Of a stretch of 64,000 nucleotides of DNA, positions 8,370-17,829 are shown piece after piece. Source of the stretch: a halophilic archaeon (GTDB lineage Archaea > Halobacteriota > Halobacteria > Halobacteriales > Haladaptataceae); assembly GCA_003298465.1 (NCBI GenBank), contig QNGA01000009.1, forward strand, positions 1-64,000, read 5' to 3'. Made by a program: the position numbers and the translations under genes. How positions within the stretch are numbered: position 1 is the stretch's first letter; every line of letters begins with the position of its first letter. The notes under the pieces are model-generated. The model saw nothing but the letters and a program-made list of their open reading frames with translations, had not been told where the DNA came from and did no database searches.

Positions 8370-10694
8370 CTATACTTCATTCTCCAGATTGGCAAGTACG
8401 GTGTCGAGCGCGTCCAGTAGGCGGTCTGCGTGTTCTTTTTCAAACACAAGCGGTGGACGGATTTTCAATACATTGCCGTGTTTGCCTGACGTACCGATGA
8501 GAACCCGGCGTTGTCGAAGCCGATTGGCGACTGCCGTCGCCTCATCAGTCGCTGGCTTCCATGTCTGTTGGTCGCGAACAAGTTCCACGCCAATCATGAA
8601 TCCACTCCGCCGAATCTCACCGATAAGATCGTACTCCGCAGCCAACTCTGCTAAGTCGGAGTGGAGATACTCGCCCACTGCACCGACGTGATCAAGCAAT
8701 TGTTTGTCTTCAATAACGTTGAGCACTGCCAGTGCCGCGACAGATGACACGGGGTTCCCGCCGAACGTACTGAATATACCAGGATCTTCCCGGAGCGTCG
8801 ATAAGATGTCCGACCGCGTCACGACAGCCGCAACAGGGTATCCGTTCCCCATCGGCTTGCCCATTGTGACGATGTCCGGAACTACGTCTGCCGCCTGAAA
8901 CCCCCACATATTTGAGGCAGTTCGGCCGAATCCGGCCTGTACCTCGTCGGCGACGACAAGACCTCCTTTCTCATGCACTTCATCAACCATCCGGGAGAGG
9001 TGCTCAGCGTCCGGGGGAAAAATTCCGGCACTCGTAAACAGGGGATCGAATACGAACGCAGCGGGGTCAACGTTATGATTTTCGAGTGTGTCCAGCGCAC
9101 CGGCCATTGTTTCCGAGGAATCAAGAGTTTCGTTCCAGTGCTGACTCGACCGCTCGACCGGGGGTGCGACAGTTTCGACGTGGCTTGGATGGCAGCCATC
9201 CGGCCAGTCCTCAGGCGATAGCATTGTCGACGCCTCCGTGATTCCATGGTAGGCGTGATCAGCCACGATAGCTCCATCGCGTCCCGTCGCAGCGGTCGCC
9301 AGCCGCCAGGCGACGTCGTTCGCTTCGCTGCCCGAATTGACCAGCAGAACCCGATCCAGCTCTTCGGGCATCGTCTCCAACAGTCGTTCGGAGAGCGTAA
9401 CGGTCGATTCATGCAAGTAGCGGGTGTTTGTCGTCAACGTCTGGGTCTGCCCGGCAACGGCAGCCGCGACCTCGGGATTTCCGTGGCCAACGACCTGCAC
9501 GTTGTTATACGCGTCGAGATAACGGCGGCCGGACTGATCGAATAACCAGACGCCGTCGCCAGCGACGAAGTGTACAGGATCGTGGTAGGAAAGCTTTGCC
9601 GAACCTAGAACTTCGCGACGGCGCGAGAGCAGTTCTGACGTGTCGGACTGCTGGTATGGAACGTCTCCTTCTAGGGCAGCAGCTCGCAGAAGGCGTCGTA
9701 TCGCATTCGGACCAGTTTCATCGAGCGAAATCAGCGAGTCCCATAGCGCTACAACCTCGTCGGTGTTATGTTCGTATTTCTCGCGTTTCCACGCGTGCAT
9801 GATTCCTCTGACGGCGAGTCGTGCCAACACGAGGTCTGGCAATACACGCAGTTCCTCTTCTTCCAGCGGCGTCACGTTCACGTAGCCCCTGACGACCGTC
9901 CGCGCTGCCGACAACGGGTCCTCGCGACGGTTCATCACGTTCGCAAGCACGACGGCAAGGTCACAGACAAGTGCCGTATGGGTAGAATCGCCGAAATCCG
10001 TGATGCCGCTCACCCGGTTGTTGGCATCGAACAGAACGTTGTCCGGCCCAAGATCGTTATGCACGACCTGAGCACGGAGCGTATCGAAGACTGGGTCCAC
10101 GTTGTCTGCGACCCGGTCAAGAACCCGTTCTGCAGTGGCGCGTCGCTGGTCGTCGGCTACGAGATCGAGCTGCGAACGGAAATCGGATGCATACCGGAGA
10201 TCCCACAGAATATCGTACCCTGCGTCCGGGTGGAAGAAGCCGCGAAGTGCTTCACCCATTCTCGCAACACTCTCACCGTACGCGAACAGATCGCCGCTTG
10301 AAAGCGTCTCAAACGAAGGTTTTTGCCCAGGTACGAACGTATACAGTTGCGCGAGATAGGTCTCGCCGTTCGCATCGACTGATGTCCACGGCTCTCCATC
10401 CGTCGTTTGAACAATCTCCATCACAGGCACGTCGAGATCGGTTCGGTGAGCGTGCTGAATCGCCTGTGTTCGGAAATCGATCACCCCCAGGTCGTCTGCC
10501 GGGTTGAACACCTTGAGGACGAACGCATCTCCTTCGTCCGTATCGATATGGAAGTTCTGGTCTCGCTCACCACCCAACTCCGATGCAGTGCCAAATCTTC
10601 CAAAGTCGCGGTCGACAATCTGCGACGCCTGCGCAACATCGAACGCTGGGGGATCAGTGACGATAGGTTTAGAGCCGCACAGTTCGTCGATCAT
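8370..10694 (-). CDS. Fused small-molecule kinase (APH-like) and class-III PLP aminotransferase/phospho-lyase
   Basis: 774 residues in two enzymes. Residues about 15-330 form an aminoglycoside-phosphotransferase-like kinase with VVHNDLGPDNVLFD (catalytic loop, 211-223) and ITDFGDST (metal-binding Asp, 231-238). Residues about 350-774 form a class-III aminotransferase fold: NSGSEAND (453-460), ADHAYHG, VADEVQAGFGR (581-591) and the PLP lysine K613 in TMGKPMGNGYP. Bacterial fusions of this kind are known. The closest characterised separate pairs are hydroxylysine kinase with phosphohydroxylysine phospho-lyase, and ethanolamine-phosphate phospho-lyase. I infer that an amino alcohol is phosphorylated and then cleaved with loss of phosphate and ammonia; the substrate is unknown. 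A single gene with an AT-rich upstream region and no operon partner. Confidence 0.85.
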   Translation of the reverse strand: MIDELCGSKPIVTDPPAFDVAQASQIVDRDFGRFGTASELGGERDQNFHIDTDEGDAFVLKVFNPADDLGVIDFRTQAIQHAHRTDLDVPVMEIVQTTDGEPWTSVDANGETYLAQLYTFVPGQKPSFETLSSGDLFAYGESVARMGEALRGFFHPDAGYDILWDLRYASDFRSQLDLVADDQRRATAERVLDRVADNVDPVFDTLRAQVVHNDLGPDNVLFDANNRVSGITDFGDSTHTALVCDLAVVLANVMNRREDPLSAARTVVRGYVNVTPLEEEELRVLPDLVLARLAVRGIMHAWKREKYEHNTDEVVALWDSLISLDETGPNAIRRLLRAAALEGDVPYQQSDTSELLSRRREVLGSAKLSYHDPVHFVAGDGVWLFDQSGRRYLDAYNNVQVVGHGNPEVAAAVAGQTQTLTTNTRYLHESTVTLSERLLETMPEELDRVLLVNSGSEANDVAWRLATAATGRDGAIVADHAYHGITEASTMLSPEDWPDGCHPSHVETVAPPVERSSQHWNETLDSSETMAGALDTLENHNVDPAAFVFDPLFTSAGIFPPDAEHLSRMVDEVHEKGGLVVADEVQAGFGRTASNMWGFQAADVVPDIVTMGKPMGNGYPVAAVVTRSDILSTLREDPGIFSTFGGNPVSSVAALAVLNVIEDKQLLDHVGAVGEYLHSDLAELAAEYDLIGEIRRSGFMIGVELVRDQQTWKPATDEATAVANRLRQRRVLIGTSGKHGNVLKIRPPLVFEKEHADRLLDALDTVLANLENEV

Positions 10695-10776
10695 CTTGCG
10701 GCCACCTTTCGATCAAAACCCATACACTGCACTGCGATGAGGCGCCCAATAAATATTCCGAGCGATTAGAAAATAC

Positions 10777-10980
10777 GGCACTGTCTAGTTGAGCCAGTTT
10801 GAGAAGTGAGCAGGTCGTGAAGTTGAGTTGGATTGATGCTCACAGAGCTGCTCAGCGAGAGCTATGAAGCGGTTGATCAGCCAGAAAATAGTTGTAAAGG
10901 GGAAAGAACAGCTCCTCGAAAGCTACGGTATTCAGTGCCCAATCCATGCAATCGTCGCCCTGAACTGGTAGCACTATTGA
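10777..10980 (+). mobile_element. IS6-family left-end fragment
   Basis: It begins with GGCACTGTCTAGTT, the terminal inverted repeat of the IS6 element at 24328, and continues with similar sequence through the transposase start (MLTELLSESYEAVDQP) before similarity stops. There is no right end nearby. Confidence 0.65.
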
Positions 10981-11159
10981 TTGCCAAACTCTCGTGAACC
11001 GTCGCACTGTTGTCGACCGCCGCGTTTCCCTCAGTCGTCACTATTCACCGGTTGCGGACTCACTCATGCCAGCGTTCTGTGTATGGTCAGTGGCCGATGG
11101 CGAGATGACCGCTTCAAGAGTATCATTTGTCATGGTGATCAGCCTCGGCTCAGTTCGAC

Positions 11160-11374
11160 TCGTATTCGACGAGTTCGACTTCGCCCGCTGGACGGACTTG
11201 CTCGATATCGCTCAGCACTGCGAGCGATTCAGGTCGCCCAACTGGTGGTTAGTCCGCGTGGACTGCGGCCAGCGTATCGGCCGGTATTAGTGCTCGAAGA
11301 CGGTCCGCAATCCCGAGGACTACCCGTGTAGTGACTGCGTTGGGAACCTCCGGGTTGAAGAGGGTCCCGGTTAA
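11160..11374 (+). pseudogene. SprT-like, C-terminal fragment (copy B)
   Basis: It encodes FARWTDLLDIAQHCERF, SPNWWLVRVDCGQRIGRY, then TAG, then CSKTVRNPEDYPCSDCVG. This aligns with residues 131-195 of the intact gene at 26111, including the second zinc-ribbon pair. The catalytic half is absent. Its stop overlaps the ATG of the zinc-ribbon gene (TAATG), the same arrangement as in the intact pair. Confidence 0.75.
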
Positions 11375-11520
11375 TGACTGTCGACCGCTGTTCCTACTGC
11401 AAAGCAGCGGTCACGGCGACGACTGTCCGGGATCCCTCAACGATGATGGTGTATCCGTGTGGGTATGCAATCGCGTCAGGATCGCAGTTGATCGACCCCG
11501 GCCCGGCGACCCCTCGTTGA
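11374..11520 (+). CDS. Small zinc-ribbon protein, partner of the SprT-like gene (short copy)
   Basis: A 48-residue protein with CSYC near the N-terminus and MMVYPCGYAIASGSQL. It is homologous to the 64-residue protein at 26695, sharing MTV-RC--C, the MM/L--PCG-I motif and SQL. It lacks the last 16 or so residues of that homolog. It overlaps the stop of the SprT fragment. Possibly a decaying gene, since its partner is broken. Confidence 0.55.
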   Translation: MTVDRCSYCKAAVTATTVRDPSTMMVYPCGYAIASGSQLIDPGPATPR

Positions 11521-11529
11521 CGCATCAAC

Positions 11530-11845
11530 TACACCACGCAGAGATATTGCGGTAATGGTTTGTACGATGTTTTGTTTGAACCTCGGTCACCGACGAGGTG
11601 ACGGGCGTACTCCTGGAACACTCGTTCGTCGAGATCCTTGAAGGCGGGTTTCGGTCGACGACGTCCGGGACGATCACGGTCCAGCCATTACAACTGCGGT
11701 CGCCGGCAGCCCACTCGATGAATCGCTCAAGTTTGCGTGCTACGTTCTGTCGGTAGTTTCCGTCCTCGCTACCGCGGCCCTCCATTTTGCCCTGGAGATA
11801 GTGCTCGAAGGAATTCGCGAGTGACCGCTCGGCACATTCTCGGTT
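11530..11845 (-). pseudogene. Tyrosine-recombinase (integrase) N-terminal fragment
   Basis: Minus-strand translation gives ELANSFEHYLQGK, RNVARKLERFIEWAAGDRS-type text (NYRQNVARKLERFIEWAAGD), then after a frame change FKDLDERVFQEYARHLVG. This is the SAM-like core-binding domain of haloarchaeal phage-type integrases. The catalytic domain is absent and the frame is shifted. Confidence 0.6.
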
Positions 11846-11848
11846 GCC

Positions 11849-12316
11849 TTATCCGGAGTCATGGTTTCTTGTTCCGTACTGGTATGTTGGGCGAACAGCC
11901 TCGAGAAGATCTTCGACGATTTCCCAAAGGATCAGAGAAGGAGTCTCCTGGTCGAATGTGATACCCCATCGATCCTCTTCATCGGCGACCGAGTACTGGA
12001 AATGCGCCCGCCCGAGATCAGGATGATCCTCGTCTTGGTGCCAGCCAGCATGAAAGTCCGTGTTTGGGTCGGTATAGTTGACGCGGAACCAATCATGGGG
12101 GTTCTGCCGATACCATTTGATGGTCAGTGCCGGCGAATCTGGCCCTGTTGGCGGAGCAAGGCGGTCCGGATCGAAAATTGCTTGCAACTGCTTAGCTTCG
12201 ATATCGTCTGGAACGTACTTGACCGCCGTAATCTGTGGAACACGGTCGAGGACGTCCCGCTTCAGTTACGCGTATAGATTCGCGTTCGGATCGCCACCGG
12301 GATGCGGGACCGACAT
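11849..12316 (-). pseudogene. TumE-like (DUF6516-type) protein with one internal stop
   Basis: The frame from the ATG at 12316 is open for 156 codons except a TAA at 12266-12268 (codon 17): LYA-stop-LKRDVLDRVPQ. CAA to TAA is the likely change. Downstream are TIKWYRQNPHDWFRVNYTD, DFHAGWHQDEDHPDLG, and ETPSLILWEIVEDLLEAV. The Trp/His-rich middle and Ile-Leu-Trp helix resemble the TumE/DUF6516 toxin family. The ATG lies three bases after the stop of the HTH gene at 12320, the usual order for HTH antitoxin and TumE-like pairs. Translation from an internal start remains possible. Confidence 0.6.
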
Positions 12317-12319
12317 CCG

Positions 12320-12862
12320 TTAGCTGCTGGCCTCGACGGGCTCTGTCGTTGGGGCGAGGAAGTCCCATTCGCGGATAGCGAACCCGACAATTTGGATGCG
12401 ACGCTGGCGGTGCTCCCACTCGCGTGCAATCTCACGGCGACGGTCTTCTTCATCGGCGTCAAGGGCGTCGTTGGCGAGTGTCCCGCGAAGTTGGTTCGGT
12501 GACTCGACATCGAGCTTGTCCTCCCAGTCTCGGATCTGTGCCTTCATTTCGGCGAGGCGGTCCGTGAGTTCCTCGACAGTGTGCCCGCTGTCCCGAAGGC
12601 GCATCGCCTCCTGCATCGCTTGGCGGCGGTAATCGGGGTAATACGTGGTATGCGTGCCACTGTCGTCATGATGGAGGATCCCGTCATCAACGAGCCGTTC
12701 GAGGACGCGCTTGGTCGGCTCGTGTGACCACCCCGCTTCGGAAGCGATCCAGTTTGCTGTCCGCGGCTCCGACAGCTGCCGGGCGACCATCCGCACACGG
12801 TCTTCGCCCGTAGTCTGTTGTTCCATGAGCCTCTTTTCGGAATTCGATTCGTCTTCGGTCAT
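12320..12862 (-). CDS. Winged-helix DNA-binding protein, possible antitoxin
   Basis: 180 residues. Residues 30-80 form a winged helix (LSEPRTANWIASEAGWSHEP, then TKRVLERLVDDGILHHDDS). Residues about 85-160 are a charged coiled-coil region (MRLRDSGHTVEELTDRLAEM and DADEEDRRREIAREWEHRQ). ArsR/DUF7342-like haloarchaeal regulator. It is translationally linked to the TumE-like gene immediately downstream, so autoregulation of a toxin-antitoxin pair is the best guess. Confidence 0.75.
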   Translation of the reverse strand: MTEDESNSEKRLMEQQTTGEDRVRMVARQLSEPRTANWIASEAGWSHEPTKRVLERLVDDGILHHDDSGTHTTYYPDYRRQAMQEAMRLRDSGHTVEELTDRLAEMKAQIRDWEDKLDVESPNQLRGTLANDALDADEEDRRREIAREWEHRQRRIQIVGFAIREWDFLAPTTEPVEASS

Positions 12863-13477
12863 ACGCTACAGTACACGTTCTATCTTCATATAGGTTGAGG
12901 TCATTTGCTCCATATCGAACTCACTATCCGCCATCTCATCAACGCAGCGAGCGGATTTCGAGCAAACTGAGAGCCCGTTCGGCGGCTCTACCCGGGGAGT
13001 TGCAGCATTCGTACTCACCCGACAGCGTAGGGTATCACGACTTGGTAGCCCATGCATGCTGCCCGACCTGTCCACACAGCTGTCGAAGTTGATCTTGGAG
13101 AGCTACACGGCGTTCCACTTCCAAGATGTGGACCTCGTTGTAGTAGTCACCTCGATCGGTAGGCAGCGTCCTCAGTGTCGTCTGGCACTCGCTATATGTG
13201 AACTCGAATTCTACACGGACGTGGTTCGGTCAGTTCTGAGAACTCATTCTACGTTTAAACAAGGTCAATGTTGTAACGACTCTTCTCGTGGTTAGTTGTC
13301 TCTCGTGTTGGCGCCACCACATGTTCTCGGTGGGACTAGCCACAGACAACGGCTTATGCCGTTTCCCGTTGGGTGCGCGGTCGGTGAGAACGTGATTACA
13401 CTGTCGTAATCTCCCTTCACTAAGTGGTGTAATCAGCTGAACCTCTTCTTTTCTCTTCTCAAAAGCACACAGAGCCC
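12863..13477. other. No gene recognised
   Basis: About 600 bases without a supportable gene on either strand. The short frames present have no family features or start signals. Probably decayed sequence. Confidence 0.5.
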
Positions 13478-13580
13478 ATGGAACAGATTACGCTTCGGGT
13501 CTCCAAGTAATAGAAAAGCATCGCTACAAGACGCCACTGACGATGCTCTGAGCGAACTCATTCGTCATCACCTCGAATGA
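13478..13580 (+). pseudogene. Ribbon-helix-helix protein remnant
   Basis: It starts MEQITLRVSK, a typical RHH N-terminal strand, then hits TAA-TAG. In the next frame it continues RKASLQDATDDALSELIRHHLE, a plausible RHH C-terminal helix, ending in TGA. A single frame change plus nonsense would account for it. Confidence 0.4.
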
Positions 13581-13764
13581 CGAGTGAACGTCACTAGTCA
13601 ATTCTAGTAGTGTCATTTCTATCAAAACTGGCAGACACGCGCTCTGTATGTTAGCCCGGCAACTGAAACATATCCTCTGCTGGTGGTTTCAACAGAGCGA
13701 CTCAAGGGACTTCGATCCACTCACCAGACCTACTCAAGAACTCACTACGCAAACTAGAGAATGC

Positions 13765-14106
13765 TTAGCGAAGAACACGACCGAGTGTGTCCATTCGCTC
13801 GCGATCATAGTGGGTGAGATCATAGCGGTTGCTGTTGTTGCGCTCACTGTATATCCCGATGATCTTCAGTTCAACAAGCAAGGCGAGTAGATTCCCCAGC
13901 ATTTGTGGGGTCATCCTGACATCGGAAAGCGATTTCTTGAGTTGCTTCGTCGAAGGATAGTTACGTGAGCACTCCTCCAGCGCTTCGCGGACAGACGCAT
14001 AGTACGCTTCCAATAGGCCGTACTTCGCGGGCGATGTTTCCCGGAGGCTTTCTGCTTCCCGCTGAAGTGAGTCAGTCATACTTTGTGCGTTACTATCTTC
14101 GCCCAT
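13765..14106 (-). CDS. Small regulator-like protein, unknown
   Basis: About 113 residues from the ATG at 14106 (MGEDSNAQSMTDSLQREAES). A helical N-terminal half (YGLLEAYYASVREALEECS) is followed by a helix-turn-helix-like segment (MTPQMLGNLLALLVELKIIG) and a wing (IYSERNNSNRYDLTHYDRER). Looks like a winged-helix regulator of unknown target. The open frame extends 39 residues upstream, but that part lacks haloarchaeal character. Confidence 0.5.
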   Translation of the reverse strand: MGEDSNAQSMTDSLQREAESLRETSPAKYGLLEAYYASVREALEECSRNYPSTKQLKKSLSDVRMTPQMLGNLLALLVELKIIGIYSERNNSNRYDLTHYDRERMDTLGRVLR

Positions 14107-14236
14107 AGTATGGAGTAAATTCCAGAGATACTTAACCAGAGAGGAACGGGTGAGAACTGACAAGCCGTTTGCAGAGACCAACACGGTTATCTCACAACAC
14201 ACTTCGACCGTAGCACAGTCCAACTGATTTGCGAGG

Positions 14237-14310
14237 TAGAGTCCCCGTCCTCAAGGAGCATCGCAGTCCGCCGTCTGGCGGACGGGAAGCGCAGTAGAGC
14301 GGGGAGGCGC
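14237..14310 (+). mobile_element. IS1341-type tnpB 3'-end remnant
   Basis: CCCCGTCCTCAAGGAGC followed by the stem GTCCGCCGTCTGGCGGAC and then AAGCGCAGTAGAGCGGGGA. Same layout as the remnants at 5826 and the tnpB 3' end at 7310. No ORF left. Confidence 0.5.
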
Positions 14311-14524
14311 TGAGAGGGGTATCCGTCTGTGGAACGTCTTCTACTCGGAGAGCAGCCGAGTTGGCTTTCGATTCGTGTTTGGCTGCAGCGGTGAATTCAC
14401 GTTGTGACTCTCAGGGCATTGTTACTGACCCGTCGGGATGCACCAGCTACCGACGCTTTGCTGCGTTGAACTAAACGAACGTATTATCTCATAGTTTTAA
14501 TTGACATGCAGCCTGAGTGGGAGT

Positions 14525-14755
14525 ATGGGAATTATCGGCTTGCTACGTGAATATAATTCTCGGTTGGACTCGTGGCTTCGCATGCACCCTGTTCTCTGGT
14601 TTGGCGTCCTCGCGATCAGTGTGAGTGTGATTTCCACTGGCTCATACCTTGGTATCGCAGACAGACCGTTCGTCGAAGCACTCGGGCTCGGCATCGCATT
14701 CGGCATAACGTTCGCAGTCGTCACCACCGTTCTCCAAACATACACTCAAAAATAA
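14525..14755 (+). CDS. Small two-TM membrane protein
   Basis: 76 residues from the ATG at 14525 (MGIIGLLREYNSRLDSWLRM). Two hydrophobic helices are visible, VLWFGVLAISVSVISTGSYL and FVEALGLGIAFGITFAVVTT. No family recognised. No gene follows for about 270 bases. Confidence 0.5.
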   Translation: MGIIGLLREYNSRLDSWLRMHPVLWFGVLAISVSVISTGSYLGIADRPFVEALGLGIAFGITFAVVTTVLQTYTQK

Positions 14756-15030
14756 CCCTCAAGTGCACCTTCCTCCCTCGCTCCGCACATGCAAATAGCT
14801 ATCAGCAGTTAGCATATGATACTAACCGCTGGCTCTACGCTTGATACTCCGCTGGTGTGTGCACTCCGATAACCTCGATTCTTGGACTCACTACTCGGCA
14901 TACTCCTCCCCTCCAATTTGCGCACATCCACGCTTTGCCACTATCCCGTTGGCCAACTCTCTCGATATCAGCGACGGTAGCTACGTGAGAGGGAGGCCGA
15001 TCCCGTGCCTGTTAGATGTCTTGTCGTCAG

Positions 15031-15621
15031 TTACTCGGCATCTGCTGGCGTGTCGAAATCGTGGAAGTGTTCGTCTTTCTCTTTCGTAAGGATGTTGAGT
15101 GCGGCTGCCGCTCCGTCACCGGCTGAAATGACGGCCTTTCACTCTTCGACACGCACCATAGCCCCCGTTGCATACGCATCCGGAATGCTTGACTCCATCG
15201 TCACATCGACGTCAACTACCTCTTCGTCGGTGAACGCACAGCCGAGGTCATCAGCAAGATTGCGCTTCGCACCAGTTGCGAGGACGACATACTCGGCGTG
15301 GTACTCGCCGTCTTCCGTCATCACAGTAAATTCCTTGCCGTCTTCATCCTGCTCGACGGCTGTAACCTGCTCTCCCTGATGGCGATCAACACTAAACTCG
15401 TCGACCTAATCGCGTGACTGATTGACGAACTCGTCACCATCAATCGATTCGATGCCGAGGTAGTTGAACAGGTGTACTTTGTGCGTCCACGTCTCGTCGG
15501 TGTCGAGCGTGACTGTGTCAAGTCCGTTCTTCGTTGTGATCAAAGCTGCACTCAGTCCAGCTGGACCGCCACCGATCACTGCAATCTGAGACAGACACTG
15601 CGTTACTCGCTACTGATACAT
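15031..15621 (-). pseudogene. Thioredoxin-reductase-like FAD/NAD oxidoreductase with three internal stops
   Basis: One 197-codon frame, no indels. After MYQ comes a TAG, then QIAVIGGGPAGLSAALITTK (FAD dinucleotide-binding motif), VHLFNYLGIESIDGDEFVNQ, a TAG after SRD, VVLATGAKRNLADDLG, and PDAYATGAMV. After RVEE comes a TGA, then KAVISAGDGAAAALNIL, the FAD-binding C-terminal motif. The last stop probably replaced TGG. It resembles the short haloarchaeal thioredoxin-reductase-like proteins that lack the CxxC motif. Non-functional unless read through. Confidence 0.85.
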
Positions 15622-15762
15622 GATGGTGGGCTTTCACAAACCTCCTTTCTGTCGCTCCTGCATGTGTGCTGTTTGCCTGTTGCCGACTCGATGTTCTAAT
15701 CTAACATCAAATTTGCTATGGTTGTGGTAACAAATTACTCTCTGTGGGTTGTCTCCTACGAT

Positions 15763-16452
15763 ATGTCCTCATCTGACCGGAATAGCGACTCAAACTCGGT
15801 CACTGAAATAGTGTTCGAGACAACGGATGAATCATGTCCGTTGAATAAAATATCGGCTAGAACTAATTGCCGAATAGTGTTAAAGCAGTTACTCCCAGCA
15901 AAGAACGGTTTCTTTACATATTTCCAAATTTCGGGAGCGGAAATAGAAGAGATACATGGGCTCATGGAACACGATACTGATCTTGAGACGCGACTTCTTG
16001 CTAACGGAGATGCATCCGGGGTTTTTGAAGTCCGTATTGGTGATGGCAGACCGTATTTTGTGCCACTTATCGTTGAATCTGGAGCGTTCTTATCAAAAAT
16101 GCGGATTAAGAACGGAGAGGGTCATATCATTGTTCAAGTCCCAGCGGACATCTCCTCCTGCGAGATCGTCAATCTCGTGTTAGACTACCATCCGACGATG
16201 GACGTTGTTGCTCAACGACAAAACACCTATCCAGTGCCACTATTCTCACAGGAAGTTTTCCAGAGAGCTGTGTATGAAGAGCTTACTGAACGACAGATTG
16301 AGGTCCTCCTCGCCGCATATATTAATGGTTATTTTCAATCTCCTCGCGAAAAGTCGAGTGAAGAAATTGCAGCTGAAATGGATATCACTGTTCCGACATT
16401 CACATATCATCTCCGTGGGGCCCAACACCAAATATTCAAACTGCTCTTCTAA
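15763..16452 (+). CDS. Bat-type HTH_10 transcription regulator
   Basis: 229 residues from the ATG at 15763. The N-terminal two-thirds are a bacterioopsin-activator-type sensor region (GFFTYFQISGAEIEEIHGLM, VFEVRIGDGRPYFVPLIVE). The C-terminus is a typical HTH_10 domain: LTERQIEVLLAAYINGYF, then SSEEIAAEMDITVPTFTYHL. The family regulates bacterioruberin, bop and respiratory genes; the target here is unknown. The start at 15718 would add an unlikely leader. It is divergent from the thioredoxin-reductase-like pseudogene. Confidence 0.85.
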   Translation: MSSSDRNSDSNSVTEIVFETTDESCPLNKISARTNCRIVLKQLLPAKNGFFTYFQISGAEIEEIHGLMEHDTDLETRLLANGDASGVFEVRIGDGRPYFVPLIVESGAFLSKMRIKNGEGHIIVQVPADISSCEIVNLVLDYHPTMDVVAQRQNTYPVPLFSQEVFQRAVYEELTERQIEVLLAAYINGYFQSPREKSSEEIAAEMDITVPTFTYHLRGAQHQIFKLLF

Positions 16453-16630
16453 CCGCCTCACCAATTACGCTATAACTCGGTTCTTAGACTGTACCGCAAA
16501 GAATGAGACTGACTGGCCCCACAGCGGTTTGTGAACGAGACGTGTCTCTGCTTGTTCGTACTCGCCTCGAAGAGGTAGTGTAGGATGTTCGGTTCCACGT
16601 GATTGGATAACGTGAGTGGCGTCTTTTTGG
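16453..16630. other. No gene recognised
   Basis: A short convergent gap. Frames here have no family features. Confidence 0.4.
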
Positions 16631-16933
16631 CTACTCCTGGTATTCGCGTTTGAATCCACGGAATTCCGTGCGTTGGGCTTCGTCGTCGCTGAGAATGGTG
16701 ACTGCTAGATCTTCCGTAACGGAGTCATCAGCAGCTTCAGCCGCTGTAATAAGGACCGGTACGTCTCAATAGCGTTCTCCTCGGCATCAAGCACACCGTT
16801 AATCACCAAGAGCACATCAGTACTGTCCTCGGGCGGCTGGAGGCTCGCTTGGCGTGCGTCGAAGTCATAGGAGGCGGGTGGCCGCTCGTCAAGTTGTTTG
16901 AGTCGGTGGCCGAGCATCTCGGCGTGGCCATTT
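16631..16933 (-). pseudogene. Ferritin-like protein, C-terminal fragment with frameshift
   Basis: It encodes HAEMLGHRLKQLDERPPASY, then ENAIETYRSL. After a one-base shift near 16745 it continues TAAEAADDSVTEDLAVTILS and TEFRGFKREYQE before TAG. The helices and the DDEA metal-ligand region match haloarchaeal bacterioferritin/Dps-like ferritins. The N-terminal helices are absent. Confidence 0.65.
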
Positions 16934-17089
16934 TGAACCGTTTGTAGCTATGAATAACTTACCCAAATCTAAGTTTATTCATAAGTCGGATTTCCAAGTG
17001 ATTCCGTACGACGTCCGCTCTCTCAGACTGCTTCTAGCGTTCCCAGTCGGCTCATACTATCCAGTTTCTTTTCCGAAGATACGGACGGC

Positions 17090-17450
17090 CCTTGCTCGAC
17101 CAGGCATGAACACATGTGGCCGACGTCGCTGCCGAGCACTTCCCCGAGTTCCCCATCGACTTACTCAACTGGGAGGTCTCCGAGCGGGCCCAGCGACAGG
17201 CTGGTGTGACTGAATACGACTCAGACACAGAGTCGGTCACGATCCGGCTTACCTGGGATGCCTATCAGGAGTTCGGCTGGGAGCAGTACAATAAGACTGT
17301 TTGGCATAAACTCGTCCACGCCTGGCAGTACTGGGGCTATGACGAAGCCGATCACAGTGAGGCATTCGCCCGCTGGACGGACCCGCTCGACATTTCGCAC
17401 CACTGCGAGCGATTCACCTCGCCCAAATGGTGGCGAAAATTCGGTCTCGC
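17090..17450 (+). pseudogene. SprT-like copy C, catalytic Glu mutated and 3' end lost
   Basis: Aligns with residues 48-152 of the intact gene: VAAEHFPEFPIDLLNWEVSE, WDAYQEFGWEQYNKTVW, DHSEAFARWTDPLDISHHCE and FTSPKWW. The zinc motif reads HKLVH instead of HELIH, so the catalytic Glu is Lys. Similarity stops at about 17437, where a convergent membrane-protein gene begins. The zinc ribbon is missing. Confidence 0.75.
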
Positions 17451-17451
17451 A

Positions 17452-17829
17452 TCAGTCGGCAGAGCTTGTTGGTCGCTCGAGTTCAGCCATCGACCCAGTG
17501 ACATAGCCAGCGAATCCCGTTCCGATAACGAGCAAGCCAAGACCGAGACGGAGATCCGATGACAGTGGAAGAGTAGAACTCACGCCGACAATACCAGCGA
17601 ATGTAATGAGGCCAGTCCCGAGTCCCGTCCAGCGTTTATCTTGCCATGCAGTCCCGGTACTCGCGTCCGGATACATCTGAGATATTCGAACCATGACTCC
17701 GATTGCTACTCCCCAACAGAGCCCAGCCGCAATTGGAAGCCCAAGATCGTCCACCAGCCAGTACGTGCTTCCTGCTACAAGCCCGCCGGCAACCAGCGCC
17801 AGCATCCACTGAATACGACTCGTGTTCAT
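17452..17829 (-). CDS. Four-TM membrane protein, unknown
   Basis: 125 residues with four hydrophobic helices: MLALVAGGLVAGSTYWL, IAAGLCWGVAIGVMVRI, GLGTGLITFAGIVGVSS and LGLGLLVIGTGFAGYVTGS. The short polar loop QMYPDASTGTAWQDKRW lies between helices 2 and 3. No family recognised. The C-terminal codons abut the SprT copy C remnant. Confidence 0.6.
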   Translation of the reverse strand: MNTSRIQWMLALVAGGLVAGSTYWLVDDLGLPIAAGLCWGVAIGVMVRISQMYPDASTGTAWQDKRWTGLGTGLITFAGIVGVSSTLPLSSDLRLGLGLLVIGTGFAGYVTGSMAELERPTSSAD

